A DNA stretch of 64,000 nucleotides. Origin: Mastigias papua (lineage: Eukaryota > Cnidaria > Scyphozoa > Rhizostomeae > Mastigiidae). Below are positions 13,101 to 22,979 of this stretch, one piece after another. Position numbers and translations under genes: made by a program. A model generated the notes under the pieces. It was not told the DNA's origin. It searched no databases and saw only the letters and a program-made list of their open reading frames with translations. Within the stretch, counting starts at the first letter, position 1. The number at the start of each line of letters is the position of its first letter. The stretch covers positions 3,056,453 to 3,120,452 of the forward strand of contig OZ025277.1 in NCBI GenBank assembly GCA_964019165.1. Direction: 5' to 3'.

Positions 13101-16100
13101 AGCATCTGACCCACCCTTCTACAAGGTTGTCCATCCCTTACTTAGAAGTAGCAGTGACATATGGGAAAAGACATGAAACACCCCCCTGTTTCTACAACTC
13201 TTTGGCTGCAATAGTGGTGACCAGTTATTGTTAAAATGCTGCGTACTATATGATTTATTCCAGATTTTCCTGCATACTTTGAGTTATTAATTCTCTTATA
13301 ATATATCTGAGTTACTATAAATATCTCTTATGTTCACCCAAGTTTTTCTCTTTTTACAGGCTGTTGGATTAGCTTGTCTTGTCATGGGTATCATTTGCCA
13401 TGGGGTGTATTATGAGCCATTTAAGTACATTGCAAGTGCATATGTGAATGTCATTACTGTTTTCATTGTCTCTGGCATTGTGATGATAGCTGCTGGAGCA
13501 CTTGGTATCTTCTGCATTGTAAAGAAATCATACAGCTCTTTAATGGCATGCCTGATTATACTTGCCGTCTTGATAATTCTGCATTTCATTCTTGGAGGAC
13601 TTGCTTTCTCTTACAGAAGCCGGGTATGTTCAAATGATAATGCTTTTGTGGTGTTTCTGTCCTTTTGTAGTAGTGGCAGGTAAGCAGGACTCAATAATAG
13701 TGCTTTGTGCCTGCAGATAAATTGCAGAACTGTCCTTTTAGTGGTTTCTCAGCTGAGCTAACTGGTGTTGCACTGACATATGCAAGCAGCAACAATCAGT
13801 AGATAGATTTGGATCAATAATGCCTGTAGAAATTTGGAGGTTATAAATCTGTTCATGTTAGTGGCACTAGTGTGCTGGTGCACATTATTGAGCCCTGTGT
13901 GTAAAATGGGAGTTTAATGCCAAAAGCAAATCCATTACAACTCAAATTATGTTTTGACAATTTCAATGCATCTACATGTGCTTGATATCGAGAGTGAAGT
14001 ATATATTGAGCTACAGTGAATTAAAAAATGCCTTTCAATCTATTTTCATCTTTATCAAGATTCTTTGATTATTTTGGAACAGACCTCTCCATTTGCAATG
14101 TATGTGCCTAGGCACATGCTTCAATGAGGCAAGGTGCACATTTCATCATGCACCTTACTTTTGAAAAGTAAGGCCCAGTTCATACGCCGTATTACTGCCG
14201 CAGCGAATTAAATACAATTAACTGCGGCAGTAGTACGGGTATAGTGCGTGTTCATTGACAAGTGGTTTCAGACGTCGGATTTAATTTGCCGCATTAAATT
14301 CCAGCATGATCTCTGTTCACTGTTTTCGTACCCTCTTTATCTTTTCAAAATGGCAGAACAAACTGGAAATACAATGGTGCTAGCAAAAAGTTTGATTCTG
14401 GAAGCAAAAAAGAATCGTAAAGAGCGAGAAAAGCGACGAAAACTGAAGAATATACTTTTACTTGAATTATCACGGAAAAGGAAGACGGTAGTATGTTCCT
14501 GGTTTCAAGCAATTCTGCTCCTAACCAACCTACAGACTGTAGCCGTTCAGACACCTCGTGCATGTAGAAGATTCCCAAGAGTCCAGGGGTGGTGGGGGAA
14601 TATATGGAACTGCTCAGATGATGTCAGATTCAGGATGAATTTTCGCATTACAAAGGGTACATTTCTATTCATTCTTACTGAGATGAAAGAAGACCTGCAG
14701 CGTGAGACAACAGCGGAAGTACCAATTCCCCCTGAAATTAGACTGGCTGTGTGCCTCTATAGGCTTGCTAGAGGGGACTACCTGCACACTATTGGAGAAC
14801 TGATTGGCTTAGGAACATCCACAGTTTGCGAGATTGTCAGAGAAGTGTCCAGCATCATTGTCAATCGTCTTTGGGAAAGATTTGTAACCAATAACTTTCC
14901 AACTAATTCAGAGAAGCTAGAAGAAGTAATGGCCTCATTTGAAGAGAAATGGCAATACCCATCTTGCTTTGGTGCTGTGGATGGCTGCCACCTGCCAATA
15001 AAATGCCCAAGAGGTGGCCAGGAGAGTGCAAAGGAGTACCACAATTTTAAAAACTTTTTTTCCATTGTTCTAATGGCATTGGTTGATTCTAGAAAGAGAT
15101 TTATTTGGGCTGCAAGTGGCTTTCCTGGGAATAGCCATGATGCTATAATTTTACAATCAACTAGGCTATATGCCAAGATGATGGAAGGAAACATCATTCC
15201 AACATTGGAAGACAGGGATGGAAGTGCTGTTAAACCAATGATTATTGGTGACTCAGCTTTCCCCTTCCACACCTGGCTAATGAAGCCATATGCTAATACT
15301 GTTCCCACCCCACAACAACAGTACTTCAATTATCGGTTGAGTCGTGCTCGAATGGTGGTGGAAGGTGCTTTTGGCATGCTAAAAGGCAGATGGAGAGTGT
15401 TGATGAGAAAAAGTGAATGTGAAGAAGAGACACTAAAGTTAATGTCACTTGCTTGTGTTGTCCTGCACAATATCTGCATAGATATGGAAGACAAAGGTGT
15501 TAGGAATTGGGATGTTGGATACGATCAAAGAACAAACAGGAGAAGGCCAGTGACTGAAATAAGAGATCTTTTGCATATGACCAAGTGCAGAAAAACACCA
15601 GATGCATGCATCAATGCTGCAAGTATTAGAGACTTTTTGAAGAGTGAGTTCTGGCAAGAGAAACAAAAATGTGATGTGGAGCAATGTTGAACATATAAAC
15701 TACATGGCCAACAAAATTTTATGCACAAACTGTTCTTTTTTGCATTCTGATGATTGATTCTGATGTGACTGATAAAGAAAAAACTTGACCTTATGGTGCC
15801 TTTTTTATAGATATACCTTTTTGTGCCATCAGATCAAGTTTTTCACTACTAGTCAATCAATTACTTTTGTTGTAATCATAGCTTGGTGCTACAAATTATA
15901 TTTGCACCAAAAATTTCAAAACACCACTGTTCACTTTGGTCACGAGCTGCTTTCAGGAGCTACTGTTCACATTCGCACAGGCCTACAGACACTGGGGTAT
16001 TGCCCCCCAATAACTCACATAGGCTATATATAGAAGTACTCTACACAGATCTGAGGAATTTTTATATCAAGTGCAACTGGAAGGCATAAATAGGGAGATT

Positions 16101-19100
16101 TATTCTCAAACTAGGAGCACTCTTGTCATTGGGCAATTATTGAAGAAAATATTAGAATTCTATGTTGACTTACAGGCCTTGTTGAGAAAAAACATTGCAA
16201 ATTTGACTTTGCATTGGATCAATTTCACATAGAAAGTAGATCTTGGTAGTATTTTATGCATTTGAGCAACCAGGAATAAAGATGTGTACATGAATTAAAA
16301 ACTTGAGAGTTGAGTTTCCAGTTTGCCAATTTTTTGAGCACTATTACTGCAAACTATACTATTAAAGTTGCATTGCAGAAAAATGTGCTTCTTGTTTGTA
16401 ATAAGAAAGAATTTTTATTTCATACATTTTGGTGACACAAAAATTGAGCTTGTCCATTTCCCACACCACCAAAATATACAAAAAATGCCTTCAGTTAGCC
16501 TCCAAAACACCAAATCTCCTTGCAAAGCTCTTTTCAAAGTTTCAAACAACATGATTGAACTCTGCTTGATAGAATAGCCAGTTCTGTAGGGAGCTTTGAT
16601 TTTAATGGCTGATTTCATCAAAACTGAAAAAAAATTATGTGAGCTACATAGAGATAAAACTTGGGCTGATTGTGCAAAGCAGTTAGGATTCTTCAAATCA
16701 CAGGGCAAAAACCACATCAGAAACTCTCATCAGAAAGCAAAAACAATTTTGTTGACCTGTTTTATGCTTTGTTATTGGTAGCTTTACATTTGTAGCCTTC
16801 AAGATTCAATTACATTTATTAGAAATTGTCTCTTAATAATATTAAAACTGTTCATTGTCATTTTCATCAATGTATGAAAACCAACTGGAGCTCTGACTTC
16901 CATTTTTATTCCCTCTAGAAGATGCAGTTGGCCTTTGCATGTTCTGCAGACTTGTAAATTGTGAAGGGTCATCTACTATTTGATGAGTCGAGTTCATACT
17001 TGTAATTTGTGGTTGGAATACTGGGTTGTTGATTCTTTGCAGCTGTCCTGCAGTTAATTGCAACATGCTTTGCCACATTTGCATTTGCATATGGGCCAGC
17101 TCTTTCTCATGCTGCCTACTTCTTTCATTCTCTTCCCGGAAGTAGGCAAGAAGACTTTCTGTGGTGTCTTTTGCAGTGAAATTGTTGAATGCCACCACTG
17201 CATCTTTTAACAAGTTATTTGTCATTTCCTTCCTTGCTCTTTTCCTTGGCACTGGAACTTGCTGATATTTCATTGCTTCTTTAGCTGCACTGCTGTCTGA
17301 TGAGGACCCATTTGAAACACTTGGTGTTTCAGGATCACGACTACTGTCATTTTCCCCAATGATCTTCTCAAATGGTGGTTCAATACCCTTGTCTGGGTTG
17401 CAAGAATCTCTTGATTCGATGAAAGGGTATAATTTCTTGAACCAAGTACCATATCCTTTATTTGCAAGAAAATTGTCGATGCCGGATGCAGTTCTCCTGG
17501 TCATGGCCGCCTTTTTACAGATAGAGACGCAAGCCTTAAATTTGACTCTTATTTGAGCAACAGTGAAAGGAAAACTTTCTTCTCTTGCAGCAAGGCGATT
17601 CTTTACATCCTTCAAAACTTTAGAATAGATCTCAGAGTTTTTCACTGCTTTATTGTTAGTAAATATGAGCCTCCTTCTATAATATTCATTATCGCAAATG
17701 ACGCCTACCAATTCACTTACGCAAGCATCTGGCCAAACTGATTTGCGTCCTTGTTTCCTTTTCTGCTTTCGTAGTTGTGTAGACTCTGCTGCAATGCTTT
17801 GGACATTTTCCTCTGCGGTATCTTCCTCTTCACTTTGCAGCACGAAACTTTCAAGGCTTTCATACTCAGGCTGGCCATTGTCATCACATATATTACTGCC
17901 TGTGACAGACCCTAAAGATTCTCTTCCCTCTGATTCGCAACATGATGGTATATATTCTCCAGAAGCTGCCATTTTGCTGAACTGAGGCTAGAAAAGTTTC
18001 GCGCACTTTTAGAAGCAACGCATGCGCAAATTGTCTGAATAGTTAGGAATCTGAAATAATCTGAGCACATCTTAGATTTCATTTAATTCGCTGCGGTACT
18101 AACACGACGTTTGAAACCAACCCGAATTTAGAACGAAGTTAAAGTTTAAATGCGGCAAGCTTGCCGAATTTGTGCCGAAGTTAAATATTGTTTTCCTTTT
18201 TGGTTTCAGACGCCGTATTTGTGCCGAATTTAATTCACACTTAGACTTTTTTGAGCTCCTGAATTTAATTCGCTGCGGCAGTAATTCGGCGTATGAACTA
18301 GGCCTAACTGGACCATAAACAGTAGACATATATTGCATGCTTTGATGTGACATTTTGTCAGTAAGCATGTGATCAGTCATATGACTGCTGAAATCCTTAT
18401 GGAGAGATCTAGTTGATAACCTAAATATTGGTTTATTGACATTTTGATATTGTTGCATTGTGAAAGTGATTTATCCTTTATTTCTGTTGTTATCTAAATA
18501 GTTGCAACCTTAGAAGAATTTCTCACCTTCTCCCCTTTCTAATGACACCCCCTTTGTATTGAAGCCCCTATCTCACAAAGCCCTGCATCTAGTGAAGCCT
18601 CTTTTTTTAGTGAAACCCAAGTGTGATGAAGCCCTGTGTTTATTACATTTCCAGTAAAAACCCAACCTGCCCATATTACTGAGATCCCCTTGTATTAAGC
18701 AGCCTCTAGTGGTGGATCAGCACCCTTGATTGCTGTATATCCACTGATCCATTCATGGCTGTATACTAGGATATGCTGACACTAATACAAGCTCCTTTGT
18801 GACTGCATCTCAGATGGATGTTTGAATATTTCTAGGCTGACAGACTAACTAAGAAAGCCATGACTGAAGGCTTTGAGATGTATTATCTCAATGATCATGC
18901 TAAAGAATTCATGGATTGGTCTCAAAGAAAGGTTTTGTATTTCATTTCTGTTGTTTTATGTTACTGTTTTGCAATTACTGTAAATCCTCAAATAAGCCCC
19001 CACCTCCAAATAAGCCCCCACCTAAAAAATCACTTTTGCAAATAAGCCCCCTCAAATAAGCCCCCATGGGGGCTTATTCAAGGGAAACATAATTGTAGAA

Positions 19101-22100
19101 TAATATCATATTTCAAGAAGCCCTCACAATACAATAGCTGTACAGTATTACTTCCTTTGAATGGAGGCAAAAAAGCAAAGAGAAATGTGACTTTCGTGAT
19201 AACAGAAACATTATAGTGTTTGTCAAATCTTCACACAACTTTTTTTGTAACTCTTTTGAGGATATCAGCTTCTGTAACTAGAAGCTCAAATATAGTTGAT
19301 TAAGAAAATTATGTTGTTTTTTATGTCAACCTTTAAGGAAAATGCCAGACTTTGAAATAAGCCCCCCTCGAATAAGCCCCCACCCAAAAATTCATTTTTG
19401 CAAATGAGCCCCAAGGGGCTTATTTGAGGATTTATGGTATTTGTGAGATCTTCATGAATAGAACAATGGGAAACTGTAAGGTGGTTTGTTAATACATTCT
19501 TTATTATCAATGGAATAATGTTTTTCTTGTTGAAAGTCTATTGAATGGAACATCTGTTTGGATTCAAATGTATGATATTTTTGTCAATTTTTAGTTTAAA
19601 TGCTGCGGCTCTAAAGGACCTGAAGATTACCGTGCTAGGATACATTCAAGTACCAAGACTCCTCCAACTACTCATCATGGTAGCACAACAAAAACAACGT
19701 CTAGTGCAACCAGCACAACTGTCTTGCCAACAACAAAAGGCAACAAAACAACAACTGTCATGCCTGAAAGTACCACTCCGGCTCCAAATACCACTATAGC
19801 TTCAACAACTATGGCAAAATCTACCTCAAAGGCACCATCAACAACTTTGCCGCCACTTACCACATCAACAACTACACCAAAACCTACTACACAATCAACC
19901 ACCACCCGTCTGCCAAGCACAACAGCAAAAACAAGCACAACAGCTAAAACCACTATACACATTATACAGGGAAAGGCTGGCGAGAATTTCTTGCCGAGGA
20001 AATCTGGATTACCTGAAAGTTGTTGTAAAGACACAAAATCATCAAAGCCTTGCAACAGTCGCCCACATGATCTCTATGAGCATGTATATACATTAAACAT
20101 CATAAATTTTTACTTATGTGAAACAGCCAAGAATTGCTCTTTTGTTTTCAATTTTTCTTCCTGCATTATTGTCATGTCCCTATCTCACCTATCCTCTTAT
20201 GTTGTCTGTTGTTTTGTTCTTGCAATGCTTTGTTCTGAAAAATATTCTAGTGACTGTTAGCTCAATGAAATATTTCTAGAAAATCTAATTCACTAGAAAT
20301 TCCTCTCAGGTTTGGTTTTTTCCTCTATCTACATAGGCCACAGTGTTTCTTTTCAACTTTTATCTATGCATTCCTTTTGCACAATTGTAACTTTTCTCCA
20401 TGAGGTGCAACTTTGAAGCTTGGGCAAAGCCATCGAATTAGTGAATCCTTATTAGAATGAAGATCAAACTTGCTATAAAAACCATTATTTTTTGCAGAAA
20501 TTCAATATTGTTTAGAAAGGGTGAAGTAGTTTTTAGCATACTAACTAAAAGTGTTTTTACTAAAGTAGTATCAGTATGCAGAAGAGTTTTCTTACCTTTT
20601 ATGTTGTGTTGGAAGTAAAGTGCCATTTGGAATAAGAAATTATCTTGCCTATGCCACCTCTAGATTACAAATCTATTTTATTTTCAGGGCTGCTACAGGG
20701 GTGTAGATTCTTATGTGAAGAAAATAATGTGTGCCATTGGAGCTATTTCTTTTGTCATGATTGGCTTTGAGGTAATTTTGTTATTTTACGATCTGAGATA
20801 TCAAGGCATTCTTTGTAGGATAATCATGTGACTTCGTTATTACGTTTGATATGAACATGGAGGGGACTTTTTTGCTTTTAATAAAATACCTTTATATGGG
20901 CTAAATGAGCACTTGTAGGAGTAGAAACATTTTCCTTATTCATGATAAATGTTATTTGGTCTTGTTGGTTTTGCTCTTTTGTCTGTCGATATGCTTTCAC
21001 AATTCCGCACATGTTTTGCATTCCTACCTCTCTATTGAAAGCTAATCCCTGAAGAGTATAGGTTTACGGGCAGCACATTGTACGACTACATTACACTGAT
21101 GATGGACCTTTGCTGGGCCCGCTGCATCTATTATTGTTAAATTCCATGCCTTGTTCATTAGGAACCTAAAACCTGAACTGAACACAATAAACGAGTTTAG
21201 GAACAAAGTGTTAATTATCACGTTATAGAATTTGCTTTTTCTCATTTTATTGTTCTTTTTCATTTTCATGATTGCCTCCTATCGTATTATATTCTCAAAG
21301 GACCTCTTATTTAATATAGCATTTTGTTTACATCATTGCCTACCTACAATATTTACTTGTTGTTAGTTATTAACTGATAATGAATCAGGTGCATTCATCG
21401 TTTCCATCTCGATCTTCAAGTTTGAGAATAACCCTTTTGAAGTTTACAATAGAACTGACTTTTAAACCTTGAAATGTTGAGGCATTGTGTCATCAGTTGA
21501 GGTGGACACTTTGCAAACAACGTTACTTGTATATGAAAATGAAATATAACCTGAAGTACATGGTTGTGATGCCAACCATTACACATCCATTGTGATTTTG
21601 GACCTAGGAGTTGCGGTGTCTTGTATGCTTTTTAGTAAAGCAAGTGTCTTGTATGCTTTTTAGTAAAGCAAGGGCCGCATTCCTCTTGACCAGACTGAAT
21701 TTTCAGTCAAAATGTTACATCGTTTGTAATTTACACAAATTCTTACATTCAGCTTTTAGTGATTTTCCCACCTAAGAGATTTCACCATATACACGTAGAA
21801 ATTTATCAAAACTAGAATATTGATTTAATGAATAATTTTTCTAGTCTAGCAATGCTTGTTTCTGTACAGTGTATGCTTGATTTTTGTTGATTATTAAAGT
21901 CTGGTTTCGAAGTCAGTTCATCTCACATATCATTTACGAATTAGGTGTTTTAACCATCTTGCACCCTCAATATTTTTAGTATGGTTCGTATCAGCTCACT
22001 TTCGGTTCTATCTGCAGAAAATCTTCCATGCCATTTCATTATATTGGATTCCCTTTTCGTTCTTCATTCTCGTTCATCCTCCCTGAAGTTCTTGGCCGTG

Positions 22101-22865
22101 TTATTTTATTATCTTTACGTTTAAGTGCTCTTGCTGTAACCTGTTTTAAATGAACGTTTATCTTCAAACTTGCACATTCTCCCGCAATCTGTTGTTATAT
22201 CTCCATTAATGATTTATCTTCCTATGATGCACCTTCAGTGTGTCGCTATCTTTGTAAAATTTAGCAGCTTTCCGTCATTATCCCAACAGTAAGGTTAGTC
22301 TTCATTGACCTATCTCAAAGGTTTTTGTAAGAATTACATAGCTCTGGCCTTTGTCTCGTGGTTCTTTAAAAACGCCAATAACGAGCCTCAAATATTTTTA
22401 AATGATTCTTGTTATATCTTTGTTATAATCAGCCTCAGTAGGTCTTTATCAAGTGATTCTTAACCATTTAAATAATTATCAGCCATACTGATGTTTAAGT
22501 ACACGAGTTTTAACTTAAAATCAAAAAGATATATGCTCTTTCGTTTGACCTGGGTTGACACATCACATCGCAACATGTGTTGAAATAGATAAACCTATAC
22601 AGATATCATATATACATAACTTGTCACGGGTATCATTTCATATTCTTATATAACTTGTGATTTTGAGCCTTATGTGGTTCCTATGCAACTATTGATTTTT
22701 GACGATTGTTCCCTTCGTGATTTTTATGAAATGAATTCTTATTAAACAACAGTGTATTCATTAATCTTACAGCATGTTTTTCTCTTTTCCTAGCTATTGC
22801 ATCTGATAACTGGAGCATTATGCTCCAAAACAATCAAGGAGGAATCAGGCTACTTTAAAGTATAG
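10196..22865 (+). CDS. Tetraspanin with mucin-like insert in the large extracellular loop (6 exons, 390 aa)
   Basis: Coding exons are 10196-10363, 13360-13623, 18836-18931, 19595-20083, 20688-20771 and 22794-22865. All joins are phase 0, giving 391 codons including TAG. TM1 spans the exon 1/2 join; TM2 and TM3 lie in exon 2; TM4 (about 352-376) is split by intron 5. The large loop keeps the family cysteines: KCCG (178-181), PESCC (316-320), C329 and GC (340-341). Between CCG and PESCC lie about 134 residues, most of them Thr/Ser/Pro-rich; the neighbouring paralogue has 19 there. Such composition is typical of O-glycosylated mucin stalks (inference). The N-tail (about 45 aa) is long for the family. 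The intracellular CCG between TM2 and TM3 is missing. The tail ends GYFKV, a possible Tyr sorting signal. Exons 2 and 3 are exactly as long (264 and 96 nt) as in the paralogue at 2513-6755. The exon 3 donor is weak (GGTTTTG). Intron 2 contains a complete Harbinger transposon. Confidence 0.85.
10364..13359 (+). other. Intron 1 of the mucin-like tetraspanin
   Basis: Begins with donor GTAAGAG and ends with a pyrimidine-rich acceptor TTTTTACAG. The open frames inside, for example at 12513-12734, have no domain support. I see no obvious repeat family here. Confidence 0.6.
14169..14171. repeat. Target-site duplication TAA, left copy (Harbinger)
   Basis: TAA directly precedes the left terminal repeat beginning GGCCCAGTTCATACGCCG. 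The right copy is 18305-18307. A 3-bp TWA duplication is the signature of PIF/Harbinger insertion. Confidence 0.85.
14172..14216 (+). repeat. Harbinger left terminal inverted repeat
   Basis: Starts GGCCCAGTTCATACGCCG and continues through ACTGCCGCAGCGAATTAAAT. It pairs with 18260-18304 in inverted orientation with few mismatches. Confidence 0.88.
14350..15690 (+). CDS. PIF/Harbinger transposase (DDE endonuclease, 446 aa)
   Basis: Catalyses cut-and-paste transposition of its own element in the nucleus. A DDE catalytic triad is visible: Asp211 in the GAVDGCHLP motif, Asp301 in IIGDSAFPF, and Glu338 in RMVVEGAFGMLKGRWR, with the short second spacing typical of Harbinger nucleases. The N-terminal part is basic (a Lys/Arg-rich stretch around residues 17-38), followed by a helical region with the conserved GxGxSTVxxIV-like motif (GLGTSTVCEIV) that resembles a helix-turn-helix. 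The frame is open from 14248. I chose the ATG at 14350 because the upstream part lies closer to the terminal repeat and lacks family features. There are no frameshifts or stops. It needs the Myb-like partner encoded at 16842-17972, as known for the family. Confidence 0.93.
   Translation: MAEQTGNTMVLAKSLILEAKKNRKEREKRRKLKNILLLELSRKRKTVVCSWFQAILLLTNLQTVAVQTPRACRRFPRVQGWWGNIWNCSDDVRFRMNFRITKGTFLFILTEMKEDLQRETTAEVPIPPEIRLAVCLYRLARGDYLHTIGELIGLGTSTVCEIVREVSSIIVNRLWERFVTNNFPTNSEKLEEVMASFEEKWQYPSCFGAVDGCHLPIKCPRGGQESAKEYHNFKNFFSIVLMALVDSRKRFIWAASGFPGNSHDAIILQSTRLYAKMMEGNIIPTLEDRDGSAVKPMIIGDSAFPFHTWLMKPYANTVPTPQQQYFNYRLSRARMVVEGAFGMLKGRWRVLMRKSECEEETLKLMSLACVVLHNICIDMEDKGVRNWDVGYDQRTNRRRPVTEIRDLLHMTKCRKTPDACINAASIRDFLKSEFWQEKQKCDVEQC
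15978..16048 (+). repeat. Fragment related to the left end of the 7352-8464 element
   Basis: The order CAGGCC, AGACACT, GGGG, ATTGCCCCCC, TATATAGAAGTA and CTACACAG matches the beginning of the 7352 element at about 7352-7434 with one internal gap. No matching right end is seen nearby, so this is a partial or decayed copy nested inside the Harbinger transposon. Confidence 0.6.
16842..17972 (-). CDS. Harbinger accessory Myb/SANT-like DNA-binding protein (376 aa)
   Basis: The second protein of the Harbinger element, on the opposite strand and convergent with the transposase. The N-terminal 75 residues are acidic and Ser/Glu-rich. A basic run (KQKRKQGRK) then leads into a Myb/SANT-like (trihelix) domain at about residues 80-175, recognisable by the W-P-D start, the conserved NSEIYSKVLKDV helix and the RVKFKACVSICKK helix. 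A Ser-rich linker, an RKRARK nuclear-localisation-like motif (about residues 243-248) and a His/Glu/Gln-rich helical C-terminal part follow. In this family the Myb-like protein binds subterminal DNA and helps nuclear import of the transposase (established for Harbinger systems; inferred here). The reading frame is intact; the start ATG is at 17972. Confidence 0.88.
   Translation of the reverse strand: MAASGEYIPSCCESEGRESLGSVTGSNICDDNGQPEYESLESFVLQSEEEDTAEENVQSIAAESTQLRKQKRKQGRKSVWPDACVSELVGVICDNEYYRRRLIFTNNKAVKNSEIYSKVLKDVKNRLAAREESFPFTVAQIRVKFKACVSICKKAAMTRRTASGIDNFLANKGYGTWFKKLYPFIESRDSCNPDKGIEPPFEKIIGENDSSRDPETPSVSNGSSSDSSAAKEAMKYQQVPVPRKRARKEMTNNLLKDAVVAFNNFTAKDTTESLLAYFREENERSRQHEKELAHMQMQMWQSMLQLTAGQLQRINNPVFQPQITSMNSTHQIVDDPSQFTSLQNMQRPTASSRGNKNGSQSSSWFSYIDENDNEQF
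18260..18304 (-). repeat. Harbinger right terminal inverted repeat
   Basis: Inverted copy of 14172-14216, ending CGGCGTATGAACTAGGCC immediately before the TAA duplication. Confidence 0.88.
18305..18307. repeat. Target-site duplication TAA, right copy (Harbinger)
   Basis: TAA follows the last base of the right terminal repeat and matches 14169-14171. Confidence 0.85.
18981..19434. mobile_element. MITE with TAAATCCTCAAATAAGCCCC ends, in tetraspanin intron 3
   Basis: The left end TAAATCCTCAAATAAGCCCC (18981-19000) is the exact inverse of the right end (19415-19434). Further AATAAGCCCC copies in both orientations sit just inside each end. There is no coding capacity. The element fills most of the 663-bp intron between exons 3 and 4 of the mucin-like tetraspanin. 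Superfamily not assigned because no clean target duplication is visible. Confidence 0.75.
20084..20687 (+). other. Intron 4 of the mucin-like tetraspanin
   Basis: Starts GTATAT after codon 339 and ends TTTTCAG before the Gly-Cys codons of the loop. Nothing else is recognised in it. Confidence 0.6.
20772..22793 (+). other. Intron 5 of the mucin-like tetraspanin
   Basis: Starts GTAATT in the middle of TM4 and ends CTTTTCCTAG. It contains a perfect 26-bp direct duplication (unit GTCTTGTATGCTTTTTAGTA plus six bases) at about 21617-21672. No other coding exon is seen. Confidence 0.6.
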
Positions 22866-22968
22866 AATTCTCAGCTTATTTTTGTATGGCCAAGCTTTGC
22901 TGTTCTATTTATATTTTTCAGTTCTAGTTGATTTAAGTTTTTTTCGTTCATATGTTTATTTCCGTACT

Positions 22969-22974
22969 ATTAAA
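22969..22974 (+). promoter_or_regulatory. Candidate poly(A) signal ATTAAA of the mucin-like tetraspanin
   Basis: ATTAAA about 100 bases after the TAG stop at 22863-22865, the first plausible poly(A) hexamer downstream. Assigned by position only. Confidence 0.45.
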
Positions 22975-22979
22975 GATTC

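Larger units (their letters stand above)
14172..18304. mobile_element. Complete PIF/Harbinger DNA transposon (4.1 kb) in a tetraspanin intron
   Basis: Terminal inverted repeats: the left end GGCCCAGTTCATACGCCGTA and the reverse complement of the right end GGCCTAGTTCATACGCCGAA match at most positions for about 45 bp (14172-14216 against 18260-18304). TAA duplications flank both ends. The element encodes a DDE nuclease on plus (14350-15690) and a Myb/SANT-like DNA-binding protein on minus (17972-16842). They are arranged tail to tail, with each promoter near its own end. Both frames are intact and the ends still match, which suggests recent or possibly continuing mobility. It lies in intron 2 of the mucin-like tetraspanin, leaving splice sites untouched. 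A related fragment of the 7352-8464 element is nested at 15978-16048. Confidence 0.93.

Noticed and set aside
14778..15329. 183-aa minus-strand frame
   Set aside because: It is the antisense shadow of the Harbinger transposase.
19675..20055. 126-aa minus-strand Val-rich frame
   Set aside because: Antisense of the Thr-rich mucin-like exon (ACA/ACT codons read backwards as Val-rich).
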